Assembly: GCF_004345735.1 (NCBI RefSeq) | Contig: NZ_SLXL01000010.1 | Coordinates: forward strand, 50,388 to 114,387 | Length of the DNA: 64,000 bases | Reading direction: 5' to 3' | From: Rhodovulum adriaticum | GTDB taxonomy: Bacteria > Pseudomonadota > Alphaproteobacteria > Rhodobacterales > Rhodobacteraceae | Shown here: positions 27,192 to 35,508 of the stretch, piece by piece | Position numbering within the stretch: the stretch's first letter is position 1 | Layout of the letters: each line of letters begins with the position of its first letter | Program-made: the position numbers and the translations under genes | The notes under the pieces: model-generated | The model's input: only the letters and a program-made list of their open reading frames with translations | What the model was told of the DNA's origin: nothing | Database searches by the model: none

Positions 27192-27701
27192 ATGACCAAG
27201 ACCAAGAAATCCGAGTTTCGCCCCAACGATTTCGTCGTCTACCCTGCCCATGGCGTGGGCAAGATCGTCTCGATTGAGGAACAGGAAATCGCGGGTATCC
27301 CGCTGGAACTGTTCGTCATCTCCTTCGAGAAGGACAAGATGACCCTGCGCGTCCCGACGAACAAGGCGACCGAGGTGGGCATGCGCTCGCTGTCCTCGCC
27401 CGATGTCGTGTCCGAGGCGATGCAGGTGTTGCGTGGCAAGGCCCGGGTGAAGCGCGCGATGTGGTCCCGCCGCGCCCAGGAATACGAACAGAAGATCAAT
27501 TCGGGCGACCTGATCGCCATCGCCGAGGTCGTGCGCGACCTGCACCGCACCGACGACCAGCGCGAGCAGAGCTATTCCGAGCGTCAGCTTTACGAAGCGG
27601 CCCTGGAGCGCCTGACGCGTGAGGTTGCCGCCGTGTCCGGTGCCGATGAGGCCGCCGCGCAGAAACAGGTGGGCGAGGTTCTGGTGTCCCGGGCGGCCTG
27701 A
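27192..27701 (+). CDS. carD: CarD-family transcriptional regulator
   Basis: CarD binds the RNA polymerase beta subunit and stabilises open complexes, notably at rRNA promoters. The RID domain lies at about 9-65 (FRPNDFVVYPAHGVGKIVSIEEQEI...LRVP) and the helical DNA-binding domain from about 75 to 160 (SRRAQEYEQKINSGDLIAIAEVVRDLHR, then SYSERQLYEAALERLTREVAAV). The 169 residues are normal for the alphaproteobacterial form. GAGGAAG precedes the ATG. A strong terminator follows. Confidence 0.95.
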   Translation: MTKTKKSEFRPNDFVVYPAHGVGKIVSIEEQEIAGIPLELFVISFEKDKMTLRVPTNKATEVGMRSLSSPDVVSEAMQVLRGKARVKRAMWSRRAQEYEQKINSGDLIAIAEVVRDLHRTDDQREQSYSERQLYEAALERLTREVAAVSGADEAAAQKQVGEVLVSRAA

Positions 27702-27721
27702 TCGTCCCCCAACGCCTATTG

Positions 27722-27753
27722 AACCGCGGCCCCCATGTGGGCCGCGGTTTTTT
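27722..27753 (+). terminator. carD terminator
   Basis: A perfect 11-bp stem AACCGCGGCCC/GGGCCGCGGTT with a 6-nt loop overlaps a run of six T. It starts 21 bases after the carD stop and is the clearest intrinsic terminator in the window. Confidence 0.9.
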
Positions 27754-27762
27754 CATGGCCGG

Positions 27763-28455
27763 TCAGAGCGTGATCGGCTCCAGCACCTGCGGTTCGATGA
27801 CATCGACCTCGGTCAGTGCGTCCTTGAGAAGCTGCGCCGACTGTTCCAGCAGCGGGAAGGTGCGGTAATGGCAGGGGATCACCGTCTTGAAGTTGAAGAA
27901 GGTCCGCGCCGCATAGGCCGCGCGCTGCATGTCCATGGTGAAATGCCCCCCCGCGCACAGGATGCCGATGTCCGGCGCGTGCAGGTCGTTAAAGATCTCC
28001 ATGTCCGCCATCACGTCCGTATCGCCGGTGACATAGATCGTGTGGCCCTCGCCGCGGAGCATGAACCCAGCCTCGCCCCCGGTATAGATCGGCCCGTCCG
28101 GCCCCGACACGGATGACGAATGCACCGCGTTGACCATCGTCACGGCGACATCGCCCAGGGCGACCGTGCCGCCCTTGTTGAAGCCGATGACCTCGATCCC
28201 CTCTTTTTCCTGCCACCAGGTCATCAGGTCATAGATGCCCACGCAGGGGATGCCCAATTCGCGCGCGATGGCGATCGCATCCGCCGAATGGTCGCCATGG
28301 CCGTGGGTCAGCAGTACGTGGGTGGCCCCCCCGATCGCCTCGGCGCGCCGATCCTCGGGAAACATCGGATTGCCCGCCAGCCAGGGATCGACCAGCAGGA
28401 TCTGATCCGCGATCTCGATACGAAAGCCGGAATGGCCGAGCCACGTGATTTTCAT
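27763..28455 (-). CDS. UPF0173 metal-dependent hydrolase (metallo-beta-lactamase fold)
   Basis: The 230-residue protein begins MKITWLGHSGFRIEI, typical of the UPF0173/YtkL group. Metal ligands lie in THGHGDHSADA (about 50-60), the His in VNAVHSSS, the Asp in VTGDTDVM and a late CHYRTFP. Physiological substrate is unknown. The earlier in-frame start at 28494 would add 13 unsupported residues. It is divergent from the ceramidase gene. Confidence 0.9.
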   Translation of the reverse strand: MKITWLGHSGFRIEIADQILLVDPWLAGNPMFPEDRRAEAIGGATHVLLTHGHGDHSADAIAIARELGIPCVGIYDLMTWWQEKEGIEVIGFNKGGTVALGDVAVTMVNAVHSSSVSGPDGPIYTGGEAGFMLRGEGHTIYVTGDTDVMADMEIFNDLHAPDIGILCAGGHFTMDMQRAAYAARTFFNFKTVIPCHYRTFPLLEQSAQLLKDALTEVDVIEPQVLEPITL

Positions 28456-28512
28456 GGGAATCTCCCTATGTGAACCTTGGTCGGACCATAGCAAAGAGCA
28501 CCGCGATTCCCC

Positions 28513-29163
28513 ATGGACTGGATGCGCCAGATCGACGCCTACTGCGAACGCACCGACCCCGCCTTCTGGGCCGAGCCGGTGAACGCGCTGACCAACGCCG
28601 CCTTTCTGCTGGCTGCGGCAGTGATGTGGCCGCGGGTGCGCGGCCTGCCGCTGGCGCGCGCGCTATGCGTTGTGCTGGGGTTGATCGGCATCGGCAGTTT
28701 TCTGTTTCACAGCATCGCAACCACCTGGGCCGCGATGGCCGATGTGTTGCCGATTCTGGGCTTTATCCTGCTGTATCTCTATGTCGCGCATCGGGAGTTC
28801 TGGGGGCTGGGCCGCTGGTCCGCACTGGGGCTGACCGCGGCGTTCTTTCCCTATGCGGCGGCGACCGCACCGCTTTTCGGGTTGGTCCCCGGGTTGGGCA
28901 GTTCCGCCGGATACGCGCCGGTCGCGCTGCTGATCGGGCTGCACGCCCTGTTCCTGCGCCGCCGCGCGCCCGCCACGGCGCGCGGCCTGGCCCTGGGCGC
29001 GGGGCTGCTTGCCGTTTCGATCACGTTCCGCAGTCTGGACGACCCTATCTGCGCAGCCCTGCCGCTGGGCACGCATTTCATGTGGCATATTCTGAACGCG
29101 GTCATGCTGGGCTGGATGATCGAGGTCTATCGACGCCACGCCCGCCGCAGCGCCCCCCTCTGA
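28513..29163 (+). CDS. ceramidase-family (CREST) integral membrane hydrolase
   Basis: A 216-residue protein with seven predicted helices. The catalytic pattern of alkaline ceramidases is intact: CERTDPAFWAEPVNALTNAAF at the N-terminus, SFLFHSIATTWAAMADVLPI (Ser/His/Asp, residues about 62-80), and LDDPICAALPLGTHFMWHILNA (two further His) near the C-terminus. Family enzymes hydrolyse ceramide amides in the membrane by a zinc mechanism. Whether this bacterium has sphingolipids is not shown by the window. A large hairpin follows. Confidence 0.88.
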   Translation: MDWMRQIDAYCERTDPAFWAEPVNALTNAAFLLAAAVMWPRVRGLPLARALCVVLGLIGIGSFLFHSIATTWAAMADVLPILGFILLYLYVAHREFWGLGRWSALGLTAAFFPYAAATAPLFGLVPGLGSSAGYAPVALLIGLHALFLRRRAPATARGLALGAGLLAVSITFRSLDDPICAALPLGTHFMWHILNAVMLGWMIEVYRRHARRSAPL

Positions 29164-29193
29164 CCGCGGCGCGGGGTGGCGGCCCCGGGACAA

Positions 29194-29248
29194 TGGGTAT
29201 TTTTACCAAGAAGAAGACCCTGCCGCTTCTTCTTGGCTTAAGTACCCA
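29194..29248. terminator. large bidirectional hairpin with a recurring intergenic element
   Basis: The inner perfect 11-bp stem CCAAGAAGAAG/CTTCTTCTTGG (29206-29216 and 29226-29236) is enclosed by a 9-bp outer stem TGGGTATTT/AAGTACCCA (one G-T pair). It lies between convergent ceramidase and purU and can end both transcripts. Its left arm recurs at 37663-37684. Confidence 0.7.
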
Positions 29249-29284
29249 TATTCATAGACCCGCCACGGGCGCGCGGCCGGGGGG

Positions 29285-30145
29285 TCAGCCCGGCATGAAC
29301 ACCACGGTCTTGTGCCCGTTGGGCAGGACGCGGCGTTGCAGGTGCAGGCGCACGGCGCGGGCCAGCACGCGGCTTTCGATGTCGCGGCCGACGGCGACGT
29401 AGTCCTCGGGTGACAGCGCGTGGTTCACCCGCTCGGTTTCCTGTTCGATGATCGGGCCTTCGTCCAGGTCGGCGGTGACGTAATGCGCCGTTGCGCCGAT
29501 CAGCTTGACGCCGCGTTCATGGGCCTGGTGATAGGGCTTGGCCCCCTTGAACGAGGGCAGGAACGAGTGGTGGATGTTGATGATCCGGCCGGCCAGCGCG
29601 CGCGACAGGTCGTCGGACAGAACCTGCATGTAGCGGGCCAGCACCACCAGTTCCGCGCCGGTTTCGGCGACCAGGGCTTTCAGCCGGGCCTCTTGTTCGG
29701 GCTTGGTGTCCTTGGTCACCGGCCAGTGGTGGTAGGGGATGCCATGGGCCTCGGCGGTGGGGCGGCTGTCCTCGTGGTTGGACACGACCGCCACCACCTC
29801 GGCCTGCATCCAGCCCACGCGGATCTGGTAGAGCAGGTGCAGCAGCGCGTGATCGAATTTCGACACCATCAGGATGATCCGGGGGCGCCGGTCCGCGTCC
29901 ACGACCTCTGCCGACATGTCATAGCCGGTGATCACCGGCAGCAGGCGGGCGCGCAGGTCGTCGGCCTCGGCCGGGGTTTCGGTATCGAAGGCGACGCGCA
30001 TGAAGAAGCGGTTGCTTTCAGGATCGCGGAACTGGGCGCTTTCGCGGATGTTCCCGCCAAGGGCTGTCACGGCATTGGAGACAGTGGCCACGATTCCGCG
30101 CTGGTCGGCGCAGGTCAGCGTCAGGATGAAATGGGTCGAGGGCAT
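29285..30145 (-). CDS. purU: formyltetrahydrofolate deformylase
   Basis: PurU hydrolyses 10-formyl-THF to formate and THF, balancing one-carbon units. An N-terminal ACT regulatory domain (ILTLTCADQRGIVATVSNAV, residues 6-25) is followed by a formyltransferase domain. The catalytic Asn/His/Asp set is in IINIHHSFLPSFKGAKPY (about 212-229) and ATAHYVTADLDEGPII. At 286 residues it is standard. It is the fourth folate-related gene in the window (with folB, folP and the 5-formyl-THF ligase). Confidence 0.95.
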   Translation of the reverse strand: MPSTHFILTLTCADQRGIVATVSNAVTALGGNIRESAQFRDPESNRFFMRVAFDTETPAEADDLRARLLPVITGYDMSAEVVDADRRPRIILMVSKFDHALLHLLYQIRVGWMQAEVVAVVSNHEDSRPTAEAHGIPYHHWPVTKDTKPEQEARLKALVAETGAELVVLARYMQVLSDDLSRALAGRIINIHHSFLPSFKGAKPYHQAHERGVKLIGATAHYVTADLDEGPIIEQETERVNHALSPEDYVAVGRDIESRVLARAVRLHLQRRVLPNGHKTVVFMPG

Positions 30146-30329
30146 CGCAAGCTTTGCCTTTCTGGGATGATGGCCCGGGCGCGGGCGGGGATGTAGTGAG
30201 ATAGACGGCCCATGAATTCAAGCGCCTTTCCCGTCGCGGCATTCCGCGGTCCGTGTGCGACCCTTGCAGCGCGCGCGGCGCGGGGCTAAACGCGGGGGCG
30301 AGATTTCAGGCACAAGGAAAGGCGGCCCC

Positions 30330-30617
30330 ATGTCCATCGACATCGACACCGCGCGGCAGGTGGCGCACCTGGCCCGCATCGCCGTGCAAGAGGACGACCT
30401 GCCCGAACTGGCGCGCGAGCTGTCGGGCATCCTGACCTTCATGGAACAGTTGAACGAGGTGGATGTAGACGGCGTCGAGCCGATGGTCAGCGTCACGCCG
30501 ATGCGGCTGAAGCGGCGCGAGGATGTCGTTACCGATGGCGGCATGCAGGACAAGATCCTGTCCAACGCGCCCGACGCGCGCGAGGGGTTTTTTGCCGTGC
30601 CCAAGGTGGTGGAGTAA
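30330..30617 (+). CDS. gatC: Asp/Glu-tRNA amidotransferase subunit C
   Basis: GatC (95 residues) holds GatA and GatB together in the complex that amidates misacylated Asp-tRNA(Asn) and Glu-tRNA(Gln). It shows [18 protein letters not shown] and [20 protein letters not shown], then a conserved [15 protein letters not shown] segment and [13 protein letters not shown] at the C-terminus. An AAGGAAAGG motif selects this start. gatA follows after 5 bases. GatB is not adjacent. Confidence 0.96.
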   Translation: MSIDIDTARQVAHLARIAVQEDDLPELARELSGILTFMEQLNEVDVDGVEPMVSVTPMRLKRREDVVTDGGMQDKILSNAPDAREGFFAVPKVVE

Positions 30618-30622
30618 GGCCG

Positions 30623-32110
30623 ATGAGCGATCTGACCAAGCTGACCCTGGCCGAGGCCCGCGATGCGCTGCGCAAGGGCGAAACCACTTCGGTCGCCCTG
30701 ACCGAGGCATGTCTGGCGGAAATCGAGGGGGCGGGTGCGCTGAACGCCTTTGTTCACCACACGCCCGAAATTGCGCTGGAACACGCGAAGGCTGCGGATG
30801 AGCGTATCGCAGGCGGGGACGCGCCCGCCATGTGCGGGATGCCCCTGGGGATCAAGGATCTGTTCTGCACGCGCGGTGTGCCGTCCCAGGCGGCCTCGCA
30901 TATCCTGAACGGGTTCCGTCCGGAATACGAATCCACTGTCACGCAGAACCTGTGGGATGCCGGCGCGGTGATGCTGGGCAAGCTGAACATGGACGAATTC
31001 GCCATGGGTTCGTCGAACGAGACCTCGACCTATGGCAACGCGGTCAACCCCTGGCGGCGCGGCAATGACGATGCGCAGCTGACGCCCGGCGGCAGCTCGG
31101 GCGGGTCGGCGGCGGCCGTGGCGGCGGATCTGTGTCTGGCCGCGACGGGGACCGATACCGGCGGGTCCATCCGGCAGCCAGCGGCCTTTACCGGGATCGT
31201 CGGGCTGAAGCCGACCTATGGGCGCTGCTCGCGTTGGGGGGTGGTGGCCTTTGCCTCGTCGCTGGACCAGGCCGGGCCGATGACCAAGACTGTGCGCGAC
31301 GCGGCGATCATGCTGGGCGCGATGGCCGGGCACGACCCCAAGGATTCCACCAGTGCCGATCTGGCCGTGCCCGATTTCGAGGCCGCGATCACCGGCGACA
31401 TCCGCGGCAAGAAGATCGGTATCCCCAAGGAATACCGGATGGAGGGCATGCCCGCCGAAATCGAGAAGCTGTGGGCCGACGGGGCGGACATGCTGCGTGA
31501 TGCGGGCGCCGAGATCGTCGATATCAGCCTGCCGCATACCAAATACGCGCTGCCCGCCTATTACGTCATTGCCCCGGCCGAGGCGTCCAGCAACCTGGCC
31601 CGCTATGACGGGGTGCGCTATGGTCACCGTGCCAAGCTGGCCCAGGGCGACGGCATCGTGCAGATGTACGAAAAGACCCGCGCCGAGGGCTTTGGCCCCG
31701 AGGTGCAGCGCCGGGTCATGATCGGAACCTATGTGCTGTCGGCGGGGTTCTACGACGCCTATTACAACCGCGCCCGCAAGGTGCGGACCCTTATCAAGCG
31801 CGACTTCGAGACGGTCTTTGCCGACGGGATCGACGCGATCCTGACCCCGGCCACGCCATCGGCGGCGTTTGGGCTGGGCGAGATGGCCGAGGCCGACCCG
31901 GTGCAGATGTACCTGAACGACGTGTTCACGGTGACGGTGAACCTGGCCGGTCTGCCGGGCATCGCCGTGCCCGCCGGATTGGACGGGCAGGGCCTGCCGC
32001 TGGGTCTGCAACTGATCGGGCGGCCTTGGGAAGAGGGCGACCTGCTGAATACCGCCGAAGTGATGGAGCGTGCGGCGAGCTTTGTTTCCTCGCCCTCCAA
32101 ATGGTGGTAA
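30623..32110 (+). CDS. gatA: Asp/Glu-tRNA amidotransferase subunit A
   Basis: GatA releases ammonia from glutamine for the GatCAB complex. The amidase Ser-cisSer-Lys triad is visible: Lys in [10 protein letters not shown] (about 76), then [16 protein letters not shown] with cis-Ser near 155, then [13 protein letters not shown] with the nucleophile Ser near 179. The 495 residues are typical. It is coupled with gatC and followed 47 bases on by a lipoprotein gene on the same strand. Confidence 0.97.
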   Translation: MSDLTKLTLAEARDALRKGETTSVALTEACLAEIEGAGALNAFVHHTPEIALEHAKAADERIAGGDAPAMCGMPLGIKDLFCTRGVPSQAASHILNGFRPEYESTVTQNLWDAGAVMLGKLNMDEFAMGSSNETSTYGNAVNPWRRGNDDAQLTPGGSSGGSAAAVAADLCLAATGTDTGGSIRQPAAFTGIVGLKPTYGRCSRWGVVAFASSLDQAGPMTKTVRDAAIMLGAMAGHDPKDSTSADLAVPDFEAAITGDIRGKKIGIPKEYRMEGMPAEIEKLWADGADMLRDAGAEIVDISLPHTKYALPAYYVIAPAEASSNLARYDGVRYGHRAKLAQGDGIVQMYEKTRAEGFGPEVQRRVMIGTYVLSAGFYDAYYNRARKVRTLIKRDFETVFADGIDAILTPATPSAAFGLGEMAEADPVQMYLNDVFTVTVNLAGLPGIAVPAGLDGQGLPLGLQLIGRPWEEGDLLNTAEVMERAASFVSSPSKWW

Positions 32111-32157
32111 AAGCGCGGGAACAAGAACTGCAAGACGACGAGAGCAGGAACGTCCCC

Positions 32158-32802
32158 ATGCGTATGCCCCTTCCCGTGCTGGCGGTGCTGGCACTGGCTG
32201 CCTGTTCGCCCGAGGTGCCCGATTCCGCCGCCGGTGTTGGGTTCGACAGCTATGACAGCTATTCCGCCCGACGCGAGGCGGCGTTGCAGCGGGAGATGAC
32301 CGTGCGTCCGCCCGCGGACCCGGTCCAGGCCGCGCCCGAGGCGCCGCTTTCGGCCATTGCCCCGCAGGCCACGGCGCCCGCCGCACCTGCCACGACCGGG
32401 GCCCCCGGCATTTCGGATGAGCAGAGCTTCGAGGCGGTCACCGCGCGCGAGACCATCGAAAGCGACCGTGAGCGCCTGGAAGCGCAGCGTCAGCAATACG
32501 TCGTCGTCGAGCCCGAGCCGCTGCCGGCCCGACCCGGCAAGACCGGGCCGAATATCGTGGCCTATGCGCTGTCCACCACCAACGCGGTGGGCGAACAACG
32601 CTATCGCCGGGTCACCTTGTTGGGAGGCGAGTCCCGCTTTCAACGCAACTGCGCGCGCTACGCGTCGTCCGACCTGGCCCAACAGGCGTTTCTGGATGCC
32701 GGTGGGCCGGAGCGTGACCGCATGGGGTTGGACCCCGATGGCGACGGGTTCGCCTGTTACTGGGATCCGCGCCCCTTCCGCCAGGCGGTGAACGGGGGTT
32801 GA
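32158..32802 (+). CDS. lipoprotein with C-terminal excalibur-like calcium motif
   Basis: The start MRMPLPVLAVLALAACSPE holds a lipobox (LAAC), so Cys16 should be lipidated. Residues about 60-110 are a Pro/Ala linker and about 110-140 a charged helix ending YVVVEPEPLP. The last 50 residues contain CARYASSDLAQQAFLDAGGPERDRMGLDPDGDGFACYWDP in pieces: the DPDGDGFAC stretch resembles the excalibur Ca-binding repeat, and two Cys may form a disulfide. AGGA precedes the ATG; an earlier in-frame start is unsupported. The stop overlaps the amidase start by 4 bases. Confidence 0.82.
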   Translation: MRMPLPVLAVLALAACSPEVPDSAAGVGFDSYDSYSARREAALQREMTVRPPADPVQAAPEAPLSAIAPQATAPAAPATTGAPGISDEQSFEAVTARETIESDRERLEAQRQQYVVVEPEPLPARPGKTGPNIVAYALSTTNAVGEQRYRRVTLLGGESRFQRNCARYASSDLAQQAFLDAGGPERDRMGLDPDGDGFACYWDPRPFRQAVNGG

Positions 32803-33491
32803 TAGGCGCGGTCTGGCGCCCTTCGCCCAATTTCGGGGACCGGCGCGGCGGCGCGCGGCCCGACATGGTGGTTCTACACTACACTGCGATGCTGGATGCG
32901 GCGGCGGCGCTGGACCGGCTGTGCGATCCGGCGGCGCAGGTGTCTGCCCATTACCTGGTGGCCCGTGACGGGCAGGTTTTCCAGATGGTCCCCGAAGAGG
33001 CCCGCGCCTGGCATGCCGGGACAGGGTGTTGGGGGGCGGTTGCGGACGTAAATTCCCGTTCCATCGGAATCGAATTGGACAATGACGGGATCACGCCCTT
33101 TGCCGCGCCGCTGATGGATGCGCTTGAGCCGTTGCTGGCCGATGTCATGGCCCGCCATGGCGTGCGGCCTGAACGGGTGATCGCCCATTCCGACATGGCG
33201 CCGGGGCGCAAATGCGATCCGGGCCGCCGGTTCGATTGGCAGCGCCTTGCGCGGCGGGGGTTGGCCATCTGGCCCGATGCGGGGGTGGGGGCCGCCCCGG
33301 ATGCGGTGCGCTTTCGTCAGGCGGCCACCCGCTTTGGCTATGGTTCCGACTGGGACACGGACGCCGTTCTGGAGGCGTTTCGCCAACGCTTCCGCCCGTC
33401 TGCCCATGGCCCGCTACAGGGCGCCGACATGGCGCTGATGGCCGCCCTGGCCGCGCGCTTTCCCGTTGACCGGCCCGGGGTGGGTTCCTAA
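32799..33491 (+). CDS. N-acetylmuramoyl-L-alanine amidase (AmpD/AmiD type)
   Basis: Amidase_2 domain: zinc ligand His in VVLHYTAMLDAAAALDRL (about residue 27), substrate region VSAHYLVARDGQVFQMVPEEARAWHAG, SIGIELDNDG, and the last His and Asp in VIAHSDMAPGRKCDPG. It cuts the MurNAc-L-Ala bond of peptidoglycan fragments. No signal peptide is seen, so it may act in recycling in the cytoplasm like AmpD, or be exported by another route. It starts at TTG 32799 in a TTGA overlap with the lipoprotein gene; this overlap and the N-terminal match support it. rnpB follows. Confidence 0.92.
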   Translation: MIGAVWRPSPNFGDRRGGARPDMVVLHYTAMLDAAAALDRLCDPAAQVSAHYLVARDGQVFQMVPEEARAWHAGTGCWGAVADVNSRSIGIELDNDGITPFAAPLMDALEPLLADVMARHGVRPERVIAHSDMAPGRKCDPGRRFDWQRLARRGLAIWPDAGVGAAPDAVRFRQAATRFGYGSDWDTDAVLEAFRQRFRPSAHGPLQGADMALMAALAARFPVDRPGVGS

Positions 33492-33500
33492 GTAGGCAGG

Positions 33501-33872
33501 GCGCGGATGGCCGGATGACCGCGGGCGGCAACGCACGAGGAAAGTCCGGACTCCACGGAGCAACGGTGCCGGGTAACGCCCGGCGGGGGCAACCCCAGGG
33601 AAAGCGCCACAGAGAACAGACCGCCCCGGTCCGCCGGGGCAAGGGTGAAACGGTGGGGTAAGGGCCCACCGCGGGACTGGCAACAGGACCGGCACGGCAA
33701 GCCCCACCGGGAGCAATGCCAAATAGGGATCCCGCGCGGGCAACCGCAGGCGGCTTCGGCCCAGGGGTCCGGGTTGGCAGCTTGAGGCGGATCGGCAACG
33801 ATGCGCCCAGATGAATGGTCATCCACGGGGTTTCGGCCCCCGGACAGAATCCGGCTTACAGGCCATCCGCGC
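33501..33872 (+). ncRNA. rnpB: RNase P RNA (bacterial type A)
   Basis: The ends pair: GCGCGGATGGCC (33501-33512) with GGCCATCCGCGC (33861-33872) as helix P1. Conserved core pieces are in order: GAGGAAAGTCCGGACTCC (33537-33554), ACAGAGAACAGACCGCC (33610-33626), the GGTAAGGGCCCACCG region, and ACAGAATCCGGCTTACAG near the 3' end. The ribozyme removes 5' leaders from tRNAs. Ends are uncertain by a few bases. It begins 9 bases after the amidase stop, so its promoter lies inside that gene. Confidence 0.95.
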
Positions 33873-33972
33873 GCGACATCCCGATCCTTGGGGCAGACGG
33901 AAAGTCGGTCTAGGCTGGGCTGCGTGGGCTGCGCCTGCCTGTACGCTGACCTCTAGGATTGGGACCGATCGA

Positions 33973-34689
33973 ATGAGTTTTCTTAGAACGATGGCCACGC
34001 TTGCCGTGGGTTTTGCCGTGGCCAAGGGAATTGACAAGTTCCAGGAAATGGGCGGAGGGGCCGGCCTTGCCAACTCGCTGAAATCGGCGTCGGCGGGGGG
34101 CGGGATCGGCAACCACGTTGCCGCGCTGATGACGCGCATGCAGGTGCCCGGCGGTGGCGAGGGGCTGAAGGAAAACGTCGGCTGGCTGGGCACCAAGGCG
34201 CGCGCGACGGGCGATGCGGCGATGATGGGTGTCGGCGGGCTGATGGCCGCGCTTGGCGGGGCCCAATGGGCGGGGTCGGGCAATGCCCGCGACCTGTTGA
34301 ACGCCATGGGCGACGGCACGCCCCCAGGCGCCACGATGGAGGCCCATTCCAGGCTGATGATCCGCGCGATGGTGCAGGCCGCCAAGGCCGATGGTGAAAT
34401 CGACGCGGGCGAGCGCGCGCATATCATGGATGTGCTGGGCGATGCCACGCCCGAGGAACGCGCCTTTGTCGAGGCCGAGATGGACCGCCCCGTCGATATC
34501 GACGCGCTGGTGGCCGAGGTGGGCAGCTACCAGCGCACGGCGGTCTACGCGGTGTCGGTCGTCACCGCCAACGTGCTGAACGCGGCCGAGATCGCCTATC
34601 TGGATCGGCTGGCCGCGGCGCTGCATCTGGGCCAGGCGGCGCGCCAGCGCATTCACAAGGCGATGCGCCTGCCGCAAGTGCTGTCGTAA
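33973..34689 (+). CDS. DUF533/YebE-type TerB-like protein
   Basis: A 238-residue protein starting MSFLRTMATLAVGFAVAKG. The first 100 residues are Gly/Ala-rich and partly hydrophobic (VGFAVAKGIDKFQEMGGGAG and MMGVGGLMAALGGAQWAG). Residues about 120-230 are a TerB-like helical domain (LMIRAMVQAAKADGEIDAGERAHIMD, then IAYLDRLAAALHL) whose acid residues may bind a metal. Family function is not established. I used the ATG at 33973 rather than a frame open earlier over rnpB. Confidence 0.85.
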   Translation: MSFLRTMATLAVGFAVAKGIDKFQEMGGGAGLANSLKSASAGGGIGNHVAALMTRMQVPGGGEGLKENVGWLGTKARATGDAAMMGVGGLMAALGGAQWAGSGNARDLLNAMGDGTPPGATMEAHSRLMIRAMVQAAKADGEIDAGERAHIMDVLGDATPEERAFVEAEMDRPVDIDALVAEVGSYQRTAVYAVSVVTANVLNAAEIAYLDRLAAALHLGQAARQRIHKAMRLPQVLS

Positions 34690-34704
34690 GGCGCGGATAC
34701 CTGC

Positions 34705-34732
34705 TTGACTCGGCCTCGTGGATCGCTACAAC
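34705..34732 (+). promoter_or_regulatory. putative sigma-70 promoter of rpmG
   Basis: TTGACT (34705-34710) and TACAAC (34727-34732) are 16 bases apart and lie 58 bases before the rpmG start. Confidence 0.5.
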
Positions 34733-34789
34733 GCGGGCTTCATGGAATTCCTCGGGCGGCCCTTGCCGCCCGCGCGACGGAGAAGAGAC

Positions 34790-34957
34790 ATGGCGAAGCC
34801 GACGACCATCAAGATCCGCCTGAACTCGACCGCGGGCACCGGGCATTTCTACGTGACCAAGAAGAACGCCCGCACGATGACCGAGAAGATGGTGATCAAG
34901 AAATACGACCCCGTGGTCCGCAAGCACGTGGATTACAAGGAAGGCAAGATCAAGTAA
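34790..34957 (+). CDS. rpmG: 50S ribosomal protein L33
   Basis: The 55-residue L33 sequence [20 protein letters not shown] continues with [21 protein letters not shown] and ends KEGKIK. It lacks the zinc-binding CxxC pairs of the C+ form, so it is the zinc-free type. AGAAGAG lies just before the ATG. An earlier in-frame start adds residues that do not belong to L33. It is followed by an intrinsic terminator. Confidence 0.97.
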   Translation: MAKPTTIKIRLNSTAGTGHFYVTKKNARTMTEKMVIKKYDPVVRKHVDYKEGKIK

Positions 34958-34982
34958 GATCTGCCCCCCAGGGATGTTGAAG

Positions 34983-35012
34983 GGCCGTGCTATCTGGCGC
35001 GGCCTTTTCCTT
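34983..35012 (+). terminator. rpmG terminator
   Basis: An 8-bp stem GGCCGTGC/GCGCGGCC (one G-T pair, 6-nt loop TATCTG) is followed by TTTTCCTTT, 25 bases after the rpmG stop. Confidence 0.7.
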
Positions 35013-35042
35013 TGTGCGCATGGCCCCTGGGCGGGGTGCGTG

Positions 35043-35420
35043 TCAGGCCAGGATCCGCTGGATCAATACCGCCAGCCAGATCATGCCGGCCAGGATCGCG
35101 GCCAGCAGCACGGCGAGCGAGCCAAGATCCTTGGCCTCGCCGGACAATTCGTGATGCTCGGGGCCGATGCGGTCAACGACCGCCTCGATCGCGGTATTCA
35201 GAACCTCGACGATCACGATCAGCAGCACGGCACCGATCAGGGCAACCGCCTGAACCAGGCTTTGCCCCAGCCAGGCGGCCAGGGGAACGGACAGCGCCAG
35301 GGCGCGCACCTCAAGGCGAAAGGCCTCTTCGCTGCGCCATATGGCGCGCAGCCCGGTCAGGGAGTTCCAGAATGCGGCCCTGAGCCGGGCAGGGCCCTTC
35401 AGCGTGGTCTTGTTCCTCAT
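35043..35420 (-). CDS. dgkA: diacylglycerol kinase
   Basis: A 125-residue, three-helix membrane kinase that phosphorylates diacylglycerol to phosphatidate in the inner membrane. An amphipathic N-terminus (SLTGLRAIWRSEEAFRLEV) precedes the signature VEVLNTAIEAVVDRIG and SGEAKDLGSLAVLLA, with the catalytic Glu/Asn set intact. The family length is about 120. It converges with rpmG across the terminator above. Confidence 0.94.
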   Translation of the reverse strand: MRNKTTLKGPARLRAAFWNSLTGLRAIWRSEEAFRLEVRALALSVPLAAWLGQSLVQAVALIGAVLLIVIVEVLNTAIEAVVDRIGPEHHELSGEAKDLGSLAVLLAAILAGMIWLAVLIQRILA

Positions 35421-35508
35421 CTCTTCCTGTCCGTGGCGATGCGCGGGGGTACGAAAACAAAGGGGCCGGTGTTTCCACCGGCCCCCCGTGTCGGGATATG
35501 GCTGCCGA

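Noticed and set aside
33414..33826. Several 100-residue minus-strand frames
   Set aside because: They overlap RNase P RNA, which explains the sequence conservation and structure.
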